Positions 26,499 to 34,287 of a stretch of 64,000 bases of DNA are shown piece by piece; positions within the stretch are counted from its first letter, which is position 1, and every line of letters starts with the position of its first letter. Under the pieces are notes generated by a model. The model saw only the letters and a list, made by a program, of their open reading frames with translations, was not told where the DNA came from and made no database searches. Both the position numbers and the translations under genes were made by a program. Source of the DNA: Streptomyces caelestis (GTDB lineage Bacteria > Actinomycetota > Actinomycetes > Streptomycetales > Streptomycetaceae); NCBI RefSeq assembly GCF_014205255.1, contig NZ_JACHNE010000001.1, positions 8,060,001-8,124,000 on the forward strand, read 5' to 3'.

Positions 26499-27450
26499 GC
26501 CGCTCCCCACCGGCGGGAGTCCGGGCAGGCCCGGTTTCCTGCCGAACGAGCCGTTCCAGGCACCGCCCGTAGCGGACGAACGCCGCCACACTGTCGGCGC
26601 CGGTGGTGTCCTGGCCCCGGTGCGGTTGCAGACGGGTGTGCGGTTCGATGGACCAGGCACCGGTGTAACCGTGGTCGAGGAGGGCGGCGAGGCAGGAGCG
26701 CACGCGGGACTCCCCGTCGCCCGGCAGTGTGTACGTGACCTGGCCGTCCGGCCCGGTCCTGGCGTCCTTGACGTGCACGTGAGCGACGTGGTCGATGATC
26801 TCGGCCAGCAGCGCGCGGGCGTCGTAGCCGTGAGGCACTCCGTTGCCCATGTCGAACAGCAGCCGCAGCGCGGGACCGCCGGCGCGGTCGAGGAGCTCCC
26901 GCATCCGGTCGGCCCGGGTGCCGGCCCAGCCGCTGCAGTTCTCGTGCAGCAGCACCAGCCCCTCCTGCTCGGCCTGCCGGACCAACCGGGCCATCCGGTC
27001 CAGCGCCCGCCTGCCCCACTCCTCTTCGTCCAGGCCCGCGTTGGGGTAGGACATCACCCGGACGAACCGGGTGCCGAGGGCGGCGCAGCGCCGGGCCAGC
27101 CGCCGCAGCTCCCGCACGTCGTCCTCGAAGCGCCCGGTGATCGGACGGCTCCAGTTGGCGATCCGGGAATCGACGCAGACGACGTCGAGACCGGCTGCCG
27201 CGATCCGGTCGGCCAGGGCGGCGAAGGACCGCTCGTCGAGGTCGGCGACCGCGACGCCGTCGACGGTGCGCAGCTCGATCGCCCCCCAGCCGAGTTGGCG
27301 CAGCGCGTGAAGTTGCCCCGTGAGATCCGCCGCGGCCTCGTCCCCGATGCCCGCGAACCGGACACCGGGGGCCGCCCGCCCGCTCGGGGCATCCTCGGTC
27401 CCGCCGCGCCGGGACTCCTCAGGGCCCGTTCCGGGAAGGTCAACGCCCAT
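26491..27450 (-). CDS. Sugar phosphate isomerase/epimerase-like TIM barrel
   Basis: The 319-residue protein belongs to the xylose-isomerase-like/AP-endonuclease-2 superfamily (IolE, MocC, sugar epimerases). Metal-ligand candidates sit in the expected barrel strands: LVLLHENCSGWAG (Glu), LRLLFDMGNGVPHG (Asp), HVAHVHVKDA (His) and the final WSIEPHTR (Glu). A ~30-residue charged N-terminus precedes the barrel. Such enzymes isomerise or dehydrate keto-inositols and 3-keto-sugars, often next to Gfo/Idh dehydrogenases as here. The start at 27450 has GGAGG 13 bases upstream and overlaps the preceding gene by 11 bp. Confidence 0.88.
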   Translation of the reverse strand: MGVDLPGTGPEESRRGGTEDAPSGRAAPGVRFAGIGDEAAADLTGQLHALRQLGWGAIELRTVDGVAVADLDERSFAALADRIAAAGLDVVCVDSRIANWSRPITGRFEDDVRELRRLARRCAALGTRFVRVMSYPNAGLDEEEWGRRALDRMARLVRQAEQEGLVLLHENCSGWAGTRADRMRELLDRAGGPALRLLFDMGNGVPHGYDARALLAEIIDHVAHVHVKDARTGPDGQVTYTLPGDGESRVRSCLAALLDHGYTGAWSIEPHTRLQPHRGQDTTGADSVAAFVRYGRCLERLVRQETGPARTPAGGERHG

Positions 27451-28477
27451 GCGAGAGGGCCTCCTTGCGCGGCTGCGTGCCGCCGGCGGGAGACAGGGTC
27501 GCCCACCGTTTCGCCTCGTCCAGCAGCTCGACCGTCCGCACGTGCAGGCCGAGGGCACCGGCACCGGCTCCCTCGCCGCCCTCGGCGTAGCCGCGATAGG
27601 CATGGGTCAGACATGCCGTGAGCGAGTCGTCACGGAGGACCTCGCGGGTGGTGTGGCCGTCACGCGTAATCTCCACCTGTGCGAAGTCGTCGTCCTGGCC
27701 GACCGCGTAGTGCCCGACGACGCTTCCGTCCTCCATGCCCAGGACGATCCGCCGCTGACGTACCGGTGCGGACAGGTCGGACAGCACCTCGCTGCGGATC
27801 CCGCCCGTGTGCAGCAGTTCGAGATGCGCACCGCCCATGTTCGGCACCGTCGTCGTTCCCACCCGCAGGTCGGCGCAGCGCGCGCCGCCCACCTGGGCGT
27901 CACCCAGCAGGCGCAGGAGGAGACCCACCGCGTGCGGCACCTCCACGTCGAAGGCTGAGGTGTGACTGCTGGTGCTCAGCGAGCGCCGGAACCGGGGCTT
28001 GTGCTGGGTGACGGACACGGAACGAACAGCGCCGGGCCCCCGATCGCCCACCAGTTGGATGAGGCGCCGGGTCAGCGTGCTGTGCAGCCAGGGCGCCACC
28101 ACGGACAGGCGCAGCTCCTGCTCCCGCGTGAGCCGCAGGACGCTCCGCAGCTCGTCCAGGTCGCCGGCCAGCGGCTTCTCCATGAGAATCCGCGAGAACC
28201 CGAGCGCGGCCACCTCGCGGAGCACCTCGGCGCGCACGGCGGGGGGAGTGCACAGATGGACGACGGTCCGCGCCGGGTCGAGAAGATCGCGCGCCCGGCG
28301 CAGGGATTCGGCGATCAGCAGATCCGGCCGCTCGACGCGGGCGGTGTTGCCGGGGTCCACTCCCACGATCGGGTGGTCGGCGAAGGTGCCGGCGACGTGG
28401 GACCGGGCACGCGACAGCACTGGCACATGCAGCCCCAGGCCCGAGCGGCCCAGGCCGACGATCAACGTGTACAGCAA
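27440..28477 (-). CDS. Gfo/Idh/MocA-family oxidoreductase (first)
   Basis: This is the promoter-proximal gene of the seven-gene minus operon. It encodes ~345 residues with a Rossmann start LIVGLGRSGLGLHVPVL, the EKP hallmark in RILMEKPLAGDLDEL, and the substrate segment SAFDVEVPHAVGLLLRLLGD. It differs strongly from the second Gfo/Idh, so the two probably act at different ring positions or on different intermediates. No ATG fits; a TTG at 28477 behind a GGGGG stretch is taken as start, with CTG at 28474 as alternative. Substrate unknown; ring oxidation of a sugar or cyclitol is inferred. Confidence 0.87.
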   Translation of the reverse strand: MLYTLIVGLGRSGLGLHVPVLSRARSHVAGTFADHPIVGVDPGNTARVERPDLLIAESLRRARDLLDPARTVVHLCTPPAVRAEVLREVAALGFSRILMEKPLAGDLDELRSVLRLTREQELRLSVVAPWLHSTLTRRLIQLVGDRGPGAVRSVSVTQHKPRFRRSLSTSSHTSAFDVEVPHAVGLLLRLLGDAQVGGARCADLRVGTTTVPNMGGAHLELLHTGGIRSEVLSDLSAPVRQRRIVLGMEDGSVVGHYAVGQDDDFAQVEITRDGHTTREVLRDDSLTACLTHAYRGYAEGGEGAGAGALGLHVRTVELLDEAKRWATLSPAGGTQPRKEALSHGR

Positions 28478-28874
28478 GGCTCGACCCCCATTTTCACGCA
28501 GCCCTTTTTCGTGCAATTTCTCGAAAGTCGCACACCGGTATGATTTCGTGCGTGTATGCAGTGTGAAGTGCACCGGGTGCAGGCTGGTGAATGGCGTCGA
28601 AATTCTTCTGCATACCCATCCCGTCCGTCCCTGAAACGCGCACGGCAGTCCTCGCGGAATACGTGGAGAAAGGGTTGTCGCGACCTCGTCGCATCGTATC
28701 CGAAGGGGGCCTGCCATGGGTGAGGCCGCTGATTTTTGCGTCCCGCGGCAGGATGGCTGGAATTCACGACGAAGACGGCTGTGCTGACCGGCCGGATGAG
28801 CCGGCGCGGTGCAGGATGGCGGCTCCGGCTTCAAGGCCGAACCCGTGGACGAAAACAATCGGCCGTGACGCGGG

Positions 28875-28913
28875 GCCCGAAGAGCGGAAAAAATGTTTCT
28901 GCGCTCTTCCGGC
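28875..28913. repeat. Inverted repeat in divergent control region
   Basis: GAAGAGCG (28879-28886) and CGCTCTTC (28902-28909) form a perfect 8-bp stem. It extends by GCC/GGC across one mismatch, with a 15-base A/T-rich loop. It could be a transcribed structure or a protein-binding site. Confidence 0.45.
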
Positions 28914-28989
28914 GGTACTTCTCTCCATTGACAGGCCTGGAAGGCTGCCGGTACTCATGTATCTTGCAGCGAGACTGAATCACCCTTCA

Positions 28990-29019
28990 GGAATCCGAAA
29001 GTCACTTTTTTCGGATTCC
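28990..29019. promoter_or_regulatory. Perfect 11-bp inverted repeat before EF-hand gene
   Basis: GGAATCCGAAA (28990-29000) and TTTCGGATTCC (29009-29019) are exact reverse complements with an 8-base loop, 60 bp upstream of the first EF-hand start codon. It fits an operator or a leader hairpin. The stem is too AT-rich for a typical Streptomyces terminator. Confidence 0.6.
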
Positions 29020-29078
29020 CGCGGTCTCGGATGCGAGACAGTCGGATTTCTTCGCAGCTTTCGACGACGAGGAGTCAG

Positions 29079-29615
29079 ATGTCCAACAAGACCGCCCAGG
29101 CCGAGCGTCTCCGTCAGCGTTTCGCGCTGTACGACACCGACGGGGACGGACGTATCGAGCGCGGCGACCTGGAGGCGGAGGCCCGGCGCATCGTCGAGGC
29201 CTTCGGTGAGCCGGAGAACTCCCCCAAGGCGCAGGCGCTGCTCCAGGCGTACCCGCACATGTGGGACTACATGACGCAACAGGCCGGCCTCGACGCCGGC
29301 CAGTCCCTGACGTTCGAGCAGTTCGTCGAGATCGCCGACACCCAGATGCTGAGCCAGGGCGCCATCGGCTTCAGCACCATGCTGCGGCCCAGCATCCGCG
29401 CGATGGTCGACCTGTGTGACGTCGACGGGGACGGGGAGGTCGACCAGCAGGAGTTCCGGAAGTGGCTCGGGGCCATCGGCAGTGACATCGACGCGGACGA
29501 GGCGTTCCGCCAGGTGGACACCGACGGCAGCGGACGGCTGTCCGTCGACGAACTCGTGGCCGCCGTGGGGAAGTACCACGCGGGTGAGCTCGACGCCCCG
29601 CTGCTGGGTGTCTGA
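29079..29615 (+). CDS. Calerythrin-like EF-hand calcium-binding protein 1
   Basis: The 178-residue acidic protein has three canonical EF-hand loops: DTDGDGRIERGD (~residue 19), DVDGDGEVDQQE (~115) and DTDGSGRLSVDE (~149). A degenerate fourth hand lies between the first two. Length and layout match calerythrin of Saccharopolyspora, a cytosolic four-EF-hand protein. It should bind Ca(II) and act as buffer or sensor. The ATG at 29079 follows GAGGAG; an upstream ATG at 29031 lacks one. A close paralogue lies 0.7 kb downstream, with a membrane protein between, at the head of the biosynthetic plus-strand genes. Confidence 0.93.
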   Translation: MSNKTAQAERLRQRFALYDTDGDGRIERGDLEAEARRIVEAFGEPENSPKAQALLQAYPHMWDYMTQQAGLDAGQSLTFEQFVEIADTQMLSQGAIGFSTMLRPSIRAMVDLCDVDGDGEVDQQEFRKWLGAIGSDIDADEAFRQVDTDGSGRLSVDELVAAVGKYHAGELDAPLLGV

Positions 29616-30195
29616 CGCGCGGACCCACGGCAGGGACCGCAACGGACGAGGATCGCTCGGAGCGGGCCCCCGCCCACGGACACCGCTGAGCCCCGCGAGC
29701 GCCGGGAACGGGCTCCGGTCCGCCGAACCGCAAGGCACCGGCCGGCGGGCCGAGTCCCCGGGGCCGGGCCCAGAAACCGGGCGCCTCCTGGTGCGCGCCG
29801 CGCTGGTGCTGCTGTCGCTGGGGCAGGGGGTGCCCGGCGCGTGGGCTCTGTTCGCGCCTCGATCGTTCCACGACGCGTTTCCTCTCCCGGCGCTCGCGTG
29901 GCTGACCGAATTCCCCCCGTACAACGAACACCTCGTACGTGACCTGGGTGCTCTGTCGCTCGGTCTGACGACGGTCCTGCTGTGGGCCGCTGTTCGTCCC
30001 GAGAGGTCCCTGGTGCGGGCGGCGGCCTTCGGCAGTCTCGCCTTCACGATTCCGCACCTGGTATTCCACGTGGCGCATCTCGGGCGATTCGAGACCGTGG
30101 ACGTGGTCGGACAACTCATCTCTCAAGTCGCCCCGATCGCCATGGCGGGGTTGGTCATTGTGCTGAGTCGGCGAAGTAATGGTGCGGGCGTATAA
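29608..30195 (+). CDS. Small uncharacterised membrane protein between EF-hand genes
   Basis: The frame runs from a GTG overlapping the EF-hand stop (29608) to 30195 and gives up to 195 residues. The first ~60 residues are polar and Pro/Gly-rich, so the true start may be later, for example the GTG at about 29791. The rest has four hydrophobic segments with conserved-looking polar spots: YNEHLVRDLGALSLGL and FTIPHLVFHVAHLGRFETVD. This resembles a family of small actinobacterial integral membrane proteins without assigned function. Placement between two calcium-binding proteins suggests a linked role. Confidence 0.7.
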   Translation: MSDARTHGRDRNGRGSLGAGPRPRTPLSPASAGNGLRSAEPQGTGRRAESPGPGPETGRLLVRAALVLLSLGQGVPGAWALFAPRSFHDAFPLPALAWLTEFPPYNEHLVRDLGALSLGLTTVLLWAAVRPERSLVRAAAFGSLAFTIPHLVFHVAHLGRFETVDVVGQLISQVAPIAMAGLVIVLSRRSNGAGV

Positions 30196-30213
30196 AAGCC
30201 CCCCTTTATTATT

Positions 30214-30262
30214 CTCACTCGTAAGAGTGGGTTGGCGAATCCGGTTCAGGTAAATATCTGAA
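30214..30262. promoter_or_regulatory. AT-rich leader/promoter of second EF-hand gene
   Basis: The 100 bp before the second EF-hand gene are unusually AT-rich. CACTC-gtaa-GAGTG (30216-30229) can form a small hairpin. TTCAG (30245-30249) and CTGAA (30258-30262) form an inverted repeat around TAAATAT, which may serve as a -10 element. An own promoter here is likely. Confidence 0.45.
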
Positions 30263-30297
30263 ACGCAGGTCCCAAAAGAAAAACGAAAGGAAGAAGC

Positions 30298-30828
30298 GTG
30301 ACGACTTCCGTACAGGAGCAGCGACTGCGTCGCCGTTTCGACATGTGGGACAAGAACGGCGACGGCACCATCGACCGCAGTGACTGGGAAGGCGAGGCAC
30401 AACGCATTCTGCTGTCGTTCGGAGAAACCGAGAGTTCCCCGAAGGGCCGGGCTCTCACCGACGCGTACCTCGGCATGTGGGATCACCTCGCGGGGCAGGC
30501 CGGAGTCGGCCGTGACGGGGCACTGGACTACGACCGGTTCAAGGCCGTGGCGGCGGAGCAGGTGCTCGACCGCGGGGAGGCCGGCTTCGACCAGGTGCTG
30601 CGTCCGACGATCAGCGCGATGGCCGCCCTGTGCGACACCGATGGTGACGGTCAGGTCAGCCCCCAGGAGTTCCAGCGCTGGATCGGTGCCATCGGCAGTG
30701 ACGCGTCCACGGCGGACACGGCGTTCAAGCTGATCGACACGGACGCCGACGGCCATCTGTCCGTCGACGAGCTGATCACGGCCGTGCACCGCTTCCACTC
30801 CGGTGAGCTGGAGTTCTCCCTGCTCTGA
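30298..30828 (+). CDS. Calerythrin-like EF-hand calcium-binding protein 2
   Basis: The 176-residue paralogue of the upstream EF-hand protein starts at GTG 30298 behind AAAGGAAG. It has loops DKNGDGTIDRSD, DTDGDGQVSPQE and DTDADGHLSVDE, plus a degenerate second hand (DGALDYDRF). The first loop differs from that of the partner (Lys-Asn for Thr-Asp at positions 2-3), which may tune affinity. Gene order suggests duplication around the small membrane protein gene. It ends just before a strong hairpin, so it may be transcribed apart from the aminotransferase operon. Confidence 0.93.
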   Translation: MTTSVQEQRLRRRFDMWDKNGDGTIDRSDWEGEAQRILLSFGETESSPKGRALTDAYLGMWDHLAGQAGVGRDGALDYDRFKAVAAEQVLDRGEAGFDQVLRPTISAMAALCDTDGDGQVSPQEFQRWIGAIGSDASTADTAFKLIDTDADGHLSVDELITAVHRFHSGELEFSLL

Positions 30829-30854
30829 CCCGTCCGGCCAGCCGGTGTCGGCGT

Positions 30855-30885
30855 CCGGCGCTCCCCGGCCCACGGGGAGCGCCGG
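30855..30885. terminator. Hairpin between EF-hand gene and aminotransferase operon
   Basis: CCGGCGCTCCCC and GGGGAGCGCCGG form a perfect 12-bp GC-rich stem with a 7-base loop, 27 bp after the EF-hand stop and 51 bp before the first aminotransferase start. It is a likely terminator or attenuator that sets how much transcription continues into the biosynthetic operon. Confidence 0.75.
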
Positions 30886-30935
30886 CGTACCCCCTCACCG
30901 GCACCCCGATTCGCCACGGCGCCACGAAAGGAACC

Positions 30936-32162
30936 ATGTCCAGCGCATCCCTCGGACCGAGGAACGGCAGGCGCGGCTGGGCGGCCGGCACCGCGGACGA
31001 CACCTCGGTGCAGGTGCCCTTCTTCACCCAGGCCCGGACCTTCGAAGCGCTCTGGCCGGACATCCGGACCCGGCTCACCGAGGTCTTCGACAACGGCAAG
31101 TTCTCGCACGGCCGGCAGGTCGCCCGGTTCGAGGAGGCACTGGCCAGGTGGACCGGCGCACGCTACGCGGTGGGTGTGAACAGCGGCACCGACGCCCTGG
31201 TGCTGTTGCTGCGCGCCTGCGGCCTGCAACCAGGTGACGAGGTCATCGTCCCCGCCTTCACCTTCGTGGCCTCGGCCTCCTCCGTCGTACTGGCCGGCGG
31301 CCGCCCGGTCTTCGCCGACATCGACCCCGTCACCTACACGATCGACCCCAAGTCCGCGGCCGACGCGGTCACTCCGCGCACCCGCATGATCATGCCCGTC
31401 CACCTGTTCTGCCAGCCGGCCGACATGGACGCGATCCTCGATCTCGCCCGCCGGCACCGGCTGACCGTCGTGGAGGACAGTGCGGAGGCCATCGGCATGC
31501 GGTGGGACGGTGTCCACGCCGGGCTGCTCGGAGCCGGTGGTGTGCTGTCGTTCTTCCCCACCAAGACACTGGGGGCCATCGGCGATGCCGGGGCGATTCT
31601 CACCGACGACCCACAACTCGCCGAGACGGCGGCGGCGTTGCGCCACCACGGGCGCCACGGCCGGACGCTGGCCCACTTCCCGGGCATCAGCAACGAGACC
31701 ACCGTCAACGGCGTCAACAGCAAGATGGACGATATCCAGGCGGCTGTCCTCCTCGCCAAACTGGCCCGGTTGCACGAGGACATCGCGCGCAGGGCCCGGC
31801 TCGCCGCCGCCTACACCGAACGGCTGGCCGGCACCCCCGGCGTACTCCGGCTCCCCACCGTGGTGCCCCGCACCGCGCGGACCCACCCCGTCTTCTACGT
31901 CTACCTCATCGAGGTCGAGCGGCGCGACGAACTGGCGGCGTACCTGGCCGAGCACGGCGTGGGCACCGAGACGTACTACCCGGCCCCGCTGCACCTCCAG
32001 GAGTGCTTCGCCCACCTGGGATACCGGCGCGGTGACTTCCCGCACGCCGAGACGGCCTGCGAGCGCACCCTCGCCCTGCCGCTGTACCCGGACATGAGCG
32101 TCGACGACGTCGACACGGTGTGTGACCTCGTCCGCCGATTCCCGGCCGGGAGGCCGGCGTGA
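30936..32162 (+). CDS. DegT/DnrJ/EryC1/StrS aminotransferase 1
   Basis: The 408-residue PLP enzyme has the sugar-aminotransferase features: GVNSGTDALVLLLRACGLQP near the N-terminus, AFTFVASASSVVLAGG, the PLP-ring Asp in VEDSAEAIG, and the Schiff-base Lys in FFPTKTLGAIGDAG. It is close in shape to WbpE/DesV-type enzymes, which aminate 3-keto sugars using glutamate. AHBA-synthase-specific sequence is not seen. It is the first gene of a plus-strand run in which most genes overlap by 4 bp. The probable substrate is a keto-sugar or keto-cyclitol made by the Gfo/Idh enzymes. Confidence 0.93.
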   Translation: MSSASLGPRNGRRGWAAGTADDTSVQVPFFTQARTFEALWPDIRTRLTEVFDNGKFSHGRQVARFEEALARWTGARYAVGVNSGTDALVLLLRACGLQPGDEVIVPAFTFVASASSVVLAGGRPVFADIDPVTYTIDPKSAADAVTPRTRMIMPVHLFCQPADMDAILDLARRHRLTVVEDSAEAIGMRWDGVHAGLLGAGGVLSFFPTKTLGAIGDAGAILTDDPQLAETAAALRHHGRHGRTLAHFPGISNETTVNGVNSKMDDIQAAVLLAKLARLHEDIARRARLAAAYTERLAGTPGVLRLPTVVPRTARTHPVFYVYLIEVERRDELAAYLAEHGVGTETYYPAPLHLQECFAHLGYRRGDFPHAETACERTLALPLYPDMSVDDVDTVCDLVRRFPAGRPA

Positions 32163-33268
32163 CGGTTCCCTTCTTCGCCCCGGACCTCTTCGAGGACGAC
32201 CGGCAGTTGCTCATGGACCTCGTCCACGACATCGGCACCGCGCCGCAGCAGAGGTTCCTGCTCGGCGAGCACACCGCCCGTTTCGAGGAGGCCCTGCGCG
32301 ACGCGCTCGGCGCCGCCGACGTCGTGGCCTGCTCCAGCGGCACCTCCGCACTGACCCTCGTCCTGCACGCCATGGGCATCGGACCCGGCGACGAGGTGGT
32401 CGTGCCGGCCTACGGCTGTGCGCCGCTGGCCAACACCGTGGCAGGGCTGCGGGCGACGCCGGTGTTCGCGGACGTCGACCCGTGGACGATGGTGGCCGAC
32501 CCCGACGAGACGGAGCGGGCGATCACCGACCGGACCAGGGCGATCATGCCCGCGCACATGTTCTCCGTGATGGCCGACATGCCCCGCATGCGCGAGATCG
32601 CCCGGCGTCACGGAGTGCGCCTCGTCGAGGACTCGGCAGTCGCGCAGGGCGGAGTCCTCGACGGCCGGCCCGCCGGGACCTGGGGCGAGGCCGGAGTGTT
32701 CTCCTTCGTCCAGGTCAAGACCTTCGGAACGGCCGGCGAGGGCGGCGCCGTCGTCACCATGAACCCCGAACTCGCCCGAACCGTCAGGTCGTTGCGCAAC
32801 CACGGGCAGAGTGAGCGCTTCGTCTACCCGCGCACCGGCTACAACAGCCGGTTCGACGAAGTGCTCGCCGCCTTCCAGCTCCACCGGCTCCCGCGCTTTC
32901 CCGAACTGCTGGAACGCCGGGCCCGCATCGCCGACTACTACACCGACCGCTTCACTCCGCTCGCCGAGCGCGGTGTGCTGCCCCCGCCGCCGGGCCGCAA
33001 CGGCCGCTGTTTCTACGTGTACTCGCTGCTCGTCGAGGAGCGCGACGAACTGCGGCGGTACCTGGCCGAGCGGGGGATCGAGAGCCACGTCTACTACCCC
33101 CTCCCGCTGCCGCGCCAGGCCGCCTTCACCCGGTTCGCGCCCGCCGGCCGGAGCTGGCCGCACGCGGAGAGCGCCAGCCGGCGCCAACTGGCCATCCCGG
33201 TCCACCCGCGCCTCACCGACGCCCAGGTGGAGCACGTCGCGGACACGGTCTGCGCCTACGCGGGCTGA
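32159..33268 (+). CDS. DegT/DnrJ/EryC1/StrS aminotransferase 2
   Basis: This second, clearly different DegT enzyme has 369 residues and a GTG start overlapping the first gene's stop. Marks are SSGTSALTLVLHAMGIGPGD, PAYGCAPLANTVAGL (Cys-Ala where most relatives read Phe-Thr), VEDSAVAQGGV with the PLP Asp, and VQVKTFGTAGEGG with the PLP Lys. The altered GCAP region suggests a different substrate pocket, so the pair may install two amino groups or act in sequence. The C-terminus has the usual YYPLPLPRQ substrate-loop motif. Confidence 0.92.
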   Translation: MTVPFFAPDLFEDDRQLLMDLVHDIGTAPQQRFLLGEHTARFEEALRDALGAADVVACSSGTSALTLVLHAMGIGPGDEVVVPAYGCAPLANTVAGLRATPVFADVDPWTMVADPDETERAITDRTRAIMPAHMFSVMADMPRMREIARRHGVRLVEDSAVAQGGVLDGRPAGTWGEAGVFSFVQVKTFGTAGEGGAVVTMNPELARTVRSLRNHGQSERFVYPRTGYNSRFDEVLAAFQLHRLPRFPELLERRARIADYYTDRFTPLAERGVLPPPPGRNGRCFYVYSLLVEERDELRRYLAERGIESHVYYPLPLPRQAAFTRFAPAGRSWPHAESASRRQLAIPVHPRLTDAQVEHVADTVCAYAG

Positions 33269-33309
33269 GCGGCAGCGGCCGACCGAACACACGTGAAGGA
33301 GTGGAGCAG

Positions 33310-34287
33310 ATGACGACCCGCACCGAGGCCGGACCGTTCCCGTCCGGAACGGCACGTCCCGAGAGCAAGCTGCGCAGCTATGCCCGGCTGGGCAAACTCG
33401 ACGTCTACGACTACTACCCGAGCGTCGCCGTGGCCCTGTCCGCGGTACTGCTGCCCGTCTCCGGGCTGCGGCCCGCGACCATCGTGACGCTCACCCTGTT
33501 CCTCCTCGGAGCGGTCTGCGTCATCGTGGCGATGGTCGCCCTCGACGACGTGACCGGCTATCGCGACGGCAGCGACGCCGCGAACTACGGCCCGGACGAC
33601 CCACTGCGCAACAAACTCCGCAAGCCGCTCGTCGCGGGGACCCTGACCCTGCGCGAAGCACTCGGTTTCGGCTGGGCCACCGCCGCCGCCGGCGCCGCCC
33701 TGTGGGCCGCCGCCGTGGCGACCGCCCCGCATCGGCCGACCTGGACCGTGGTCCTGATCGCGGTGCTGTTCGTGGTCTCCGTCCAGTACTCCTACGGGCT
33801 GAAGATCAGCTACCACGGCTTCCAGGAGATCTTCCTCGCCGGGCTGGGCGCGGCCCTGGTGATGGGCGCGTACGGGCTCACGGCCGGGCACTTCTCCGGG
33901 TTCGTACTGGTGCAAGGCGTGCTCTTCGGATGTGGACCGCTGCTGTTCGGCGTGTACTCCAACACCAACGACATCCCCGGGGACCGGGCCGTCGGACGTC
34001 GCACGGTGGCGTGCCTGGTGTCGCCGAAGGGCAACGCCGTCTTCATCGGGGCACTGTCCGCGGCGGAATTCCTGACCGGCGCCATCGCCTCCGCCGCCGG
34101 GATCGCCCCGTGGTGGTTCGTGTTCCTGATGCTGCCCGTCACCGCGCTGCGCGTGCGGCAGTACCGCACCGGCTTCCGCCAGGGGGACATCATGCGCGCC
34201 CGCAAGCTCGGCTTCTCCGCACACCGGGTCAGCACCGTGCTGCTGATCGCGGCGAACCTGATCGTCGGCGCGGGGGCCACCGGATGA
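33310..34287 (+). CDS. UbiA-superfamily membrane prenyltransferase-like protein
   Basis: The 325-residue protein has about eight to nine hydrophobic helices and both UbiA aspartate motifs. The first, DDVTGYRDGSD at residues 79-89, keeps D79/D80, D86 and D89; the second, NTNDIPGDRAVGR, has D221 and D225. These bind the Mg-diphosphate of a polyprenyl or similar donor. UbiA enzymes transfer prenyl chains to aromatic acceptors, or phosphoribose to decaprenyl phosphate. The ATG at 33310 follows AAGGAG; a GTG at 33301 is less likely. It is coupled to the flavoprotein gene by ATGA. The acceptor is unknown, an aromatic acid being one option. Confidence 0.88.
   Translation: MTTRTEAGPFPSGTARPESKLRSYARLGKLDVYDYYPSVAVALSAVLLPVSGLRPATIVTLTLFLLGAVCVIVAMVALDDVTGYRDGSDAANYGPDDPLRNKLRKPLVAGTLTLREALGFGWATAAAGAALWAAAVATAPHRPTWTVVLIAVLFVVSVQYSYGLKISYHGFQEIFLAGLGAALVMGAYGLTAGHFSGFVLVQGVLFGCGPLLFGVYSNTNDIPGDRAVGRRTVACLVSPKGNAVFIGALSAAEFLTGAIASAAGIAPWWFVFLMLPVTALRVRQYRTGFRQGDIMRARKLGFSAHRVSTVLLIAANLIVGAGATG

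Larger units (their letters stand above)
28478..29078. other. 600-bp divergent control region
   Basis: This gene-free region separates the minus-strand sugar-enzyme operon from the plus-strand EF-hand gene and is noticeably AT-richer than its surroundings. It contains two hairpins (listed separately), a TTGACA at 28928-28933 and a CATGTATCTT at 28956-28965 that also occurs at the promoter of the transporter operon (42819-42828). Short frames inside lack convincing starts or family features. It is probably the main switch region of the cluster. Confidence 0.6.

Noticed and set aside
30936..33268. AHBA synthase-type aminotransferases making an ansamycin starter
   Set aside because: Neither protein shows AHBA-synthase-specific sequence, and no aminoDAHP/aminodehydroquinate genes are present.
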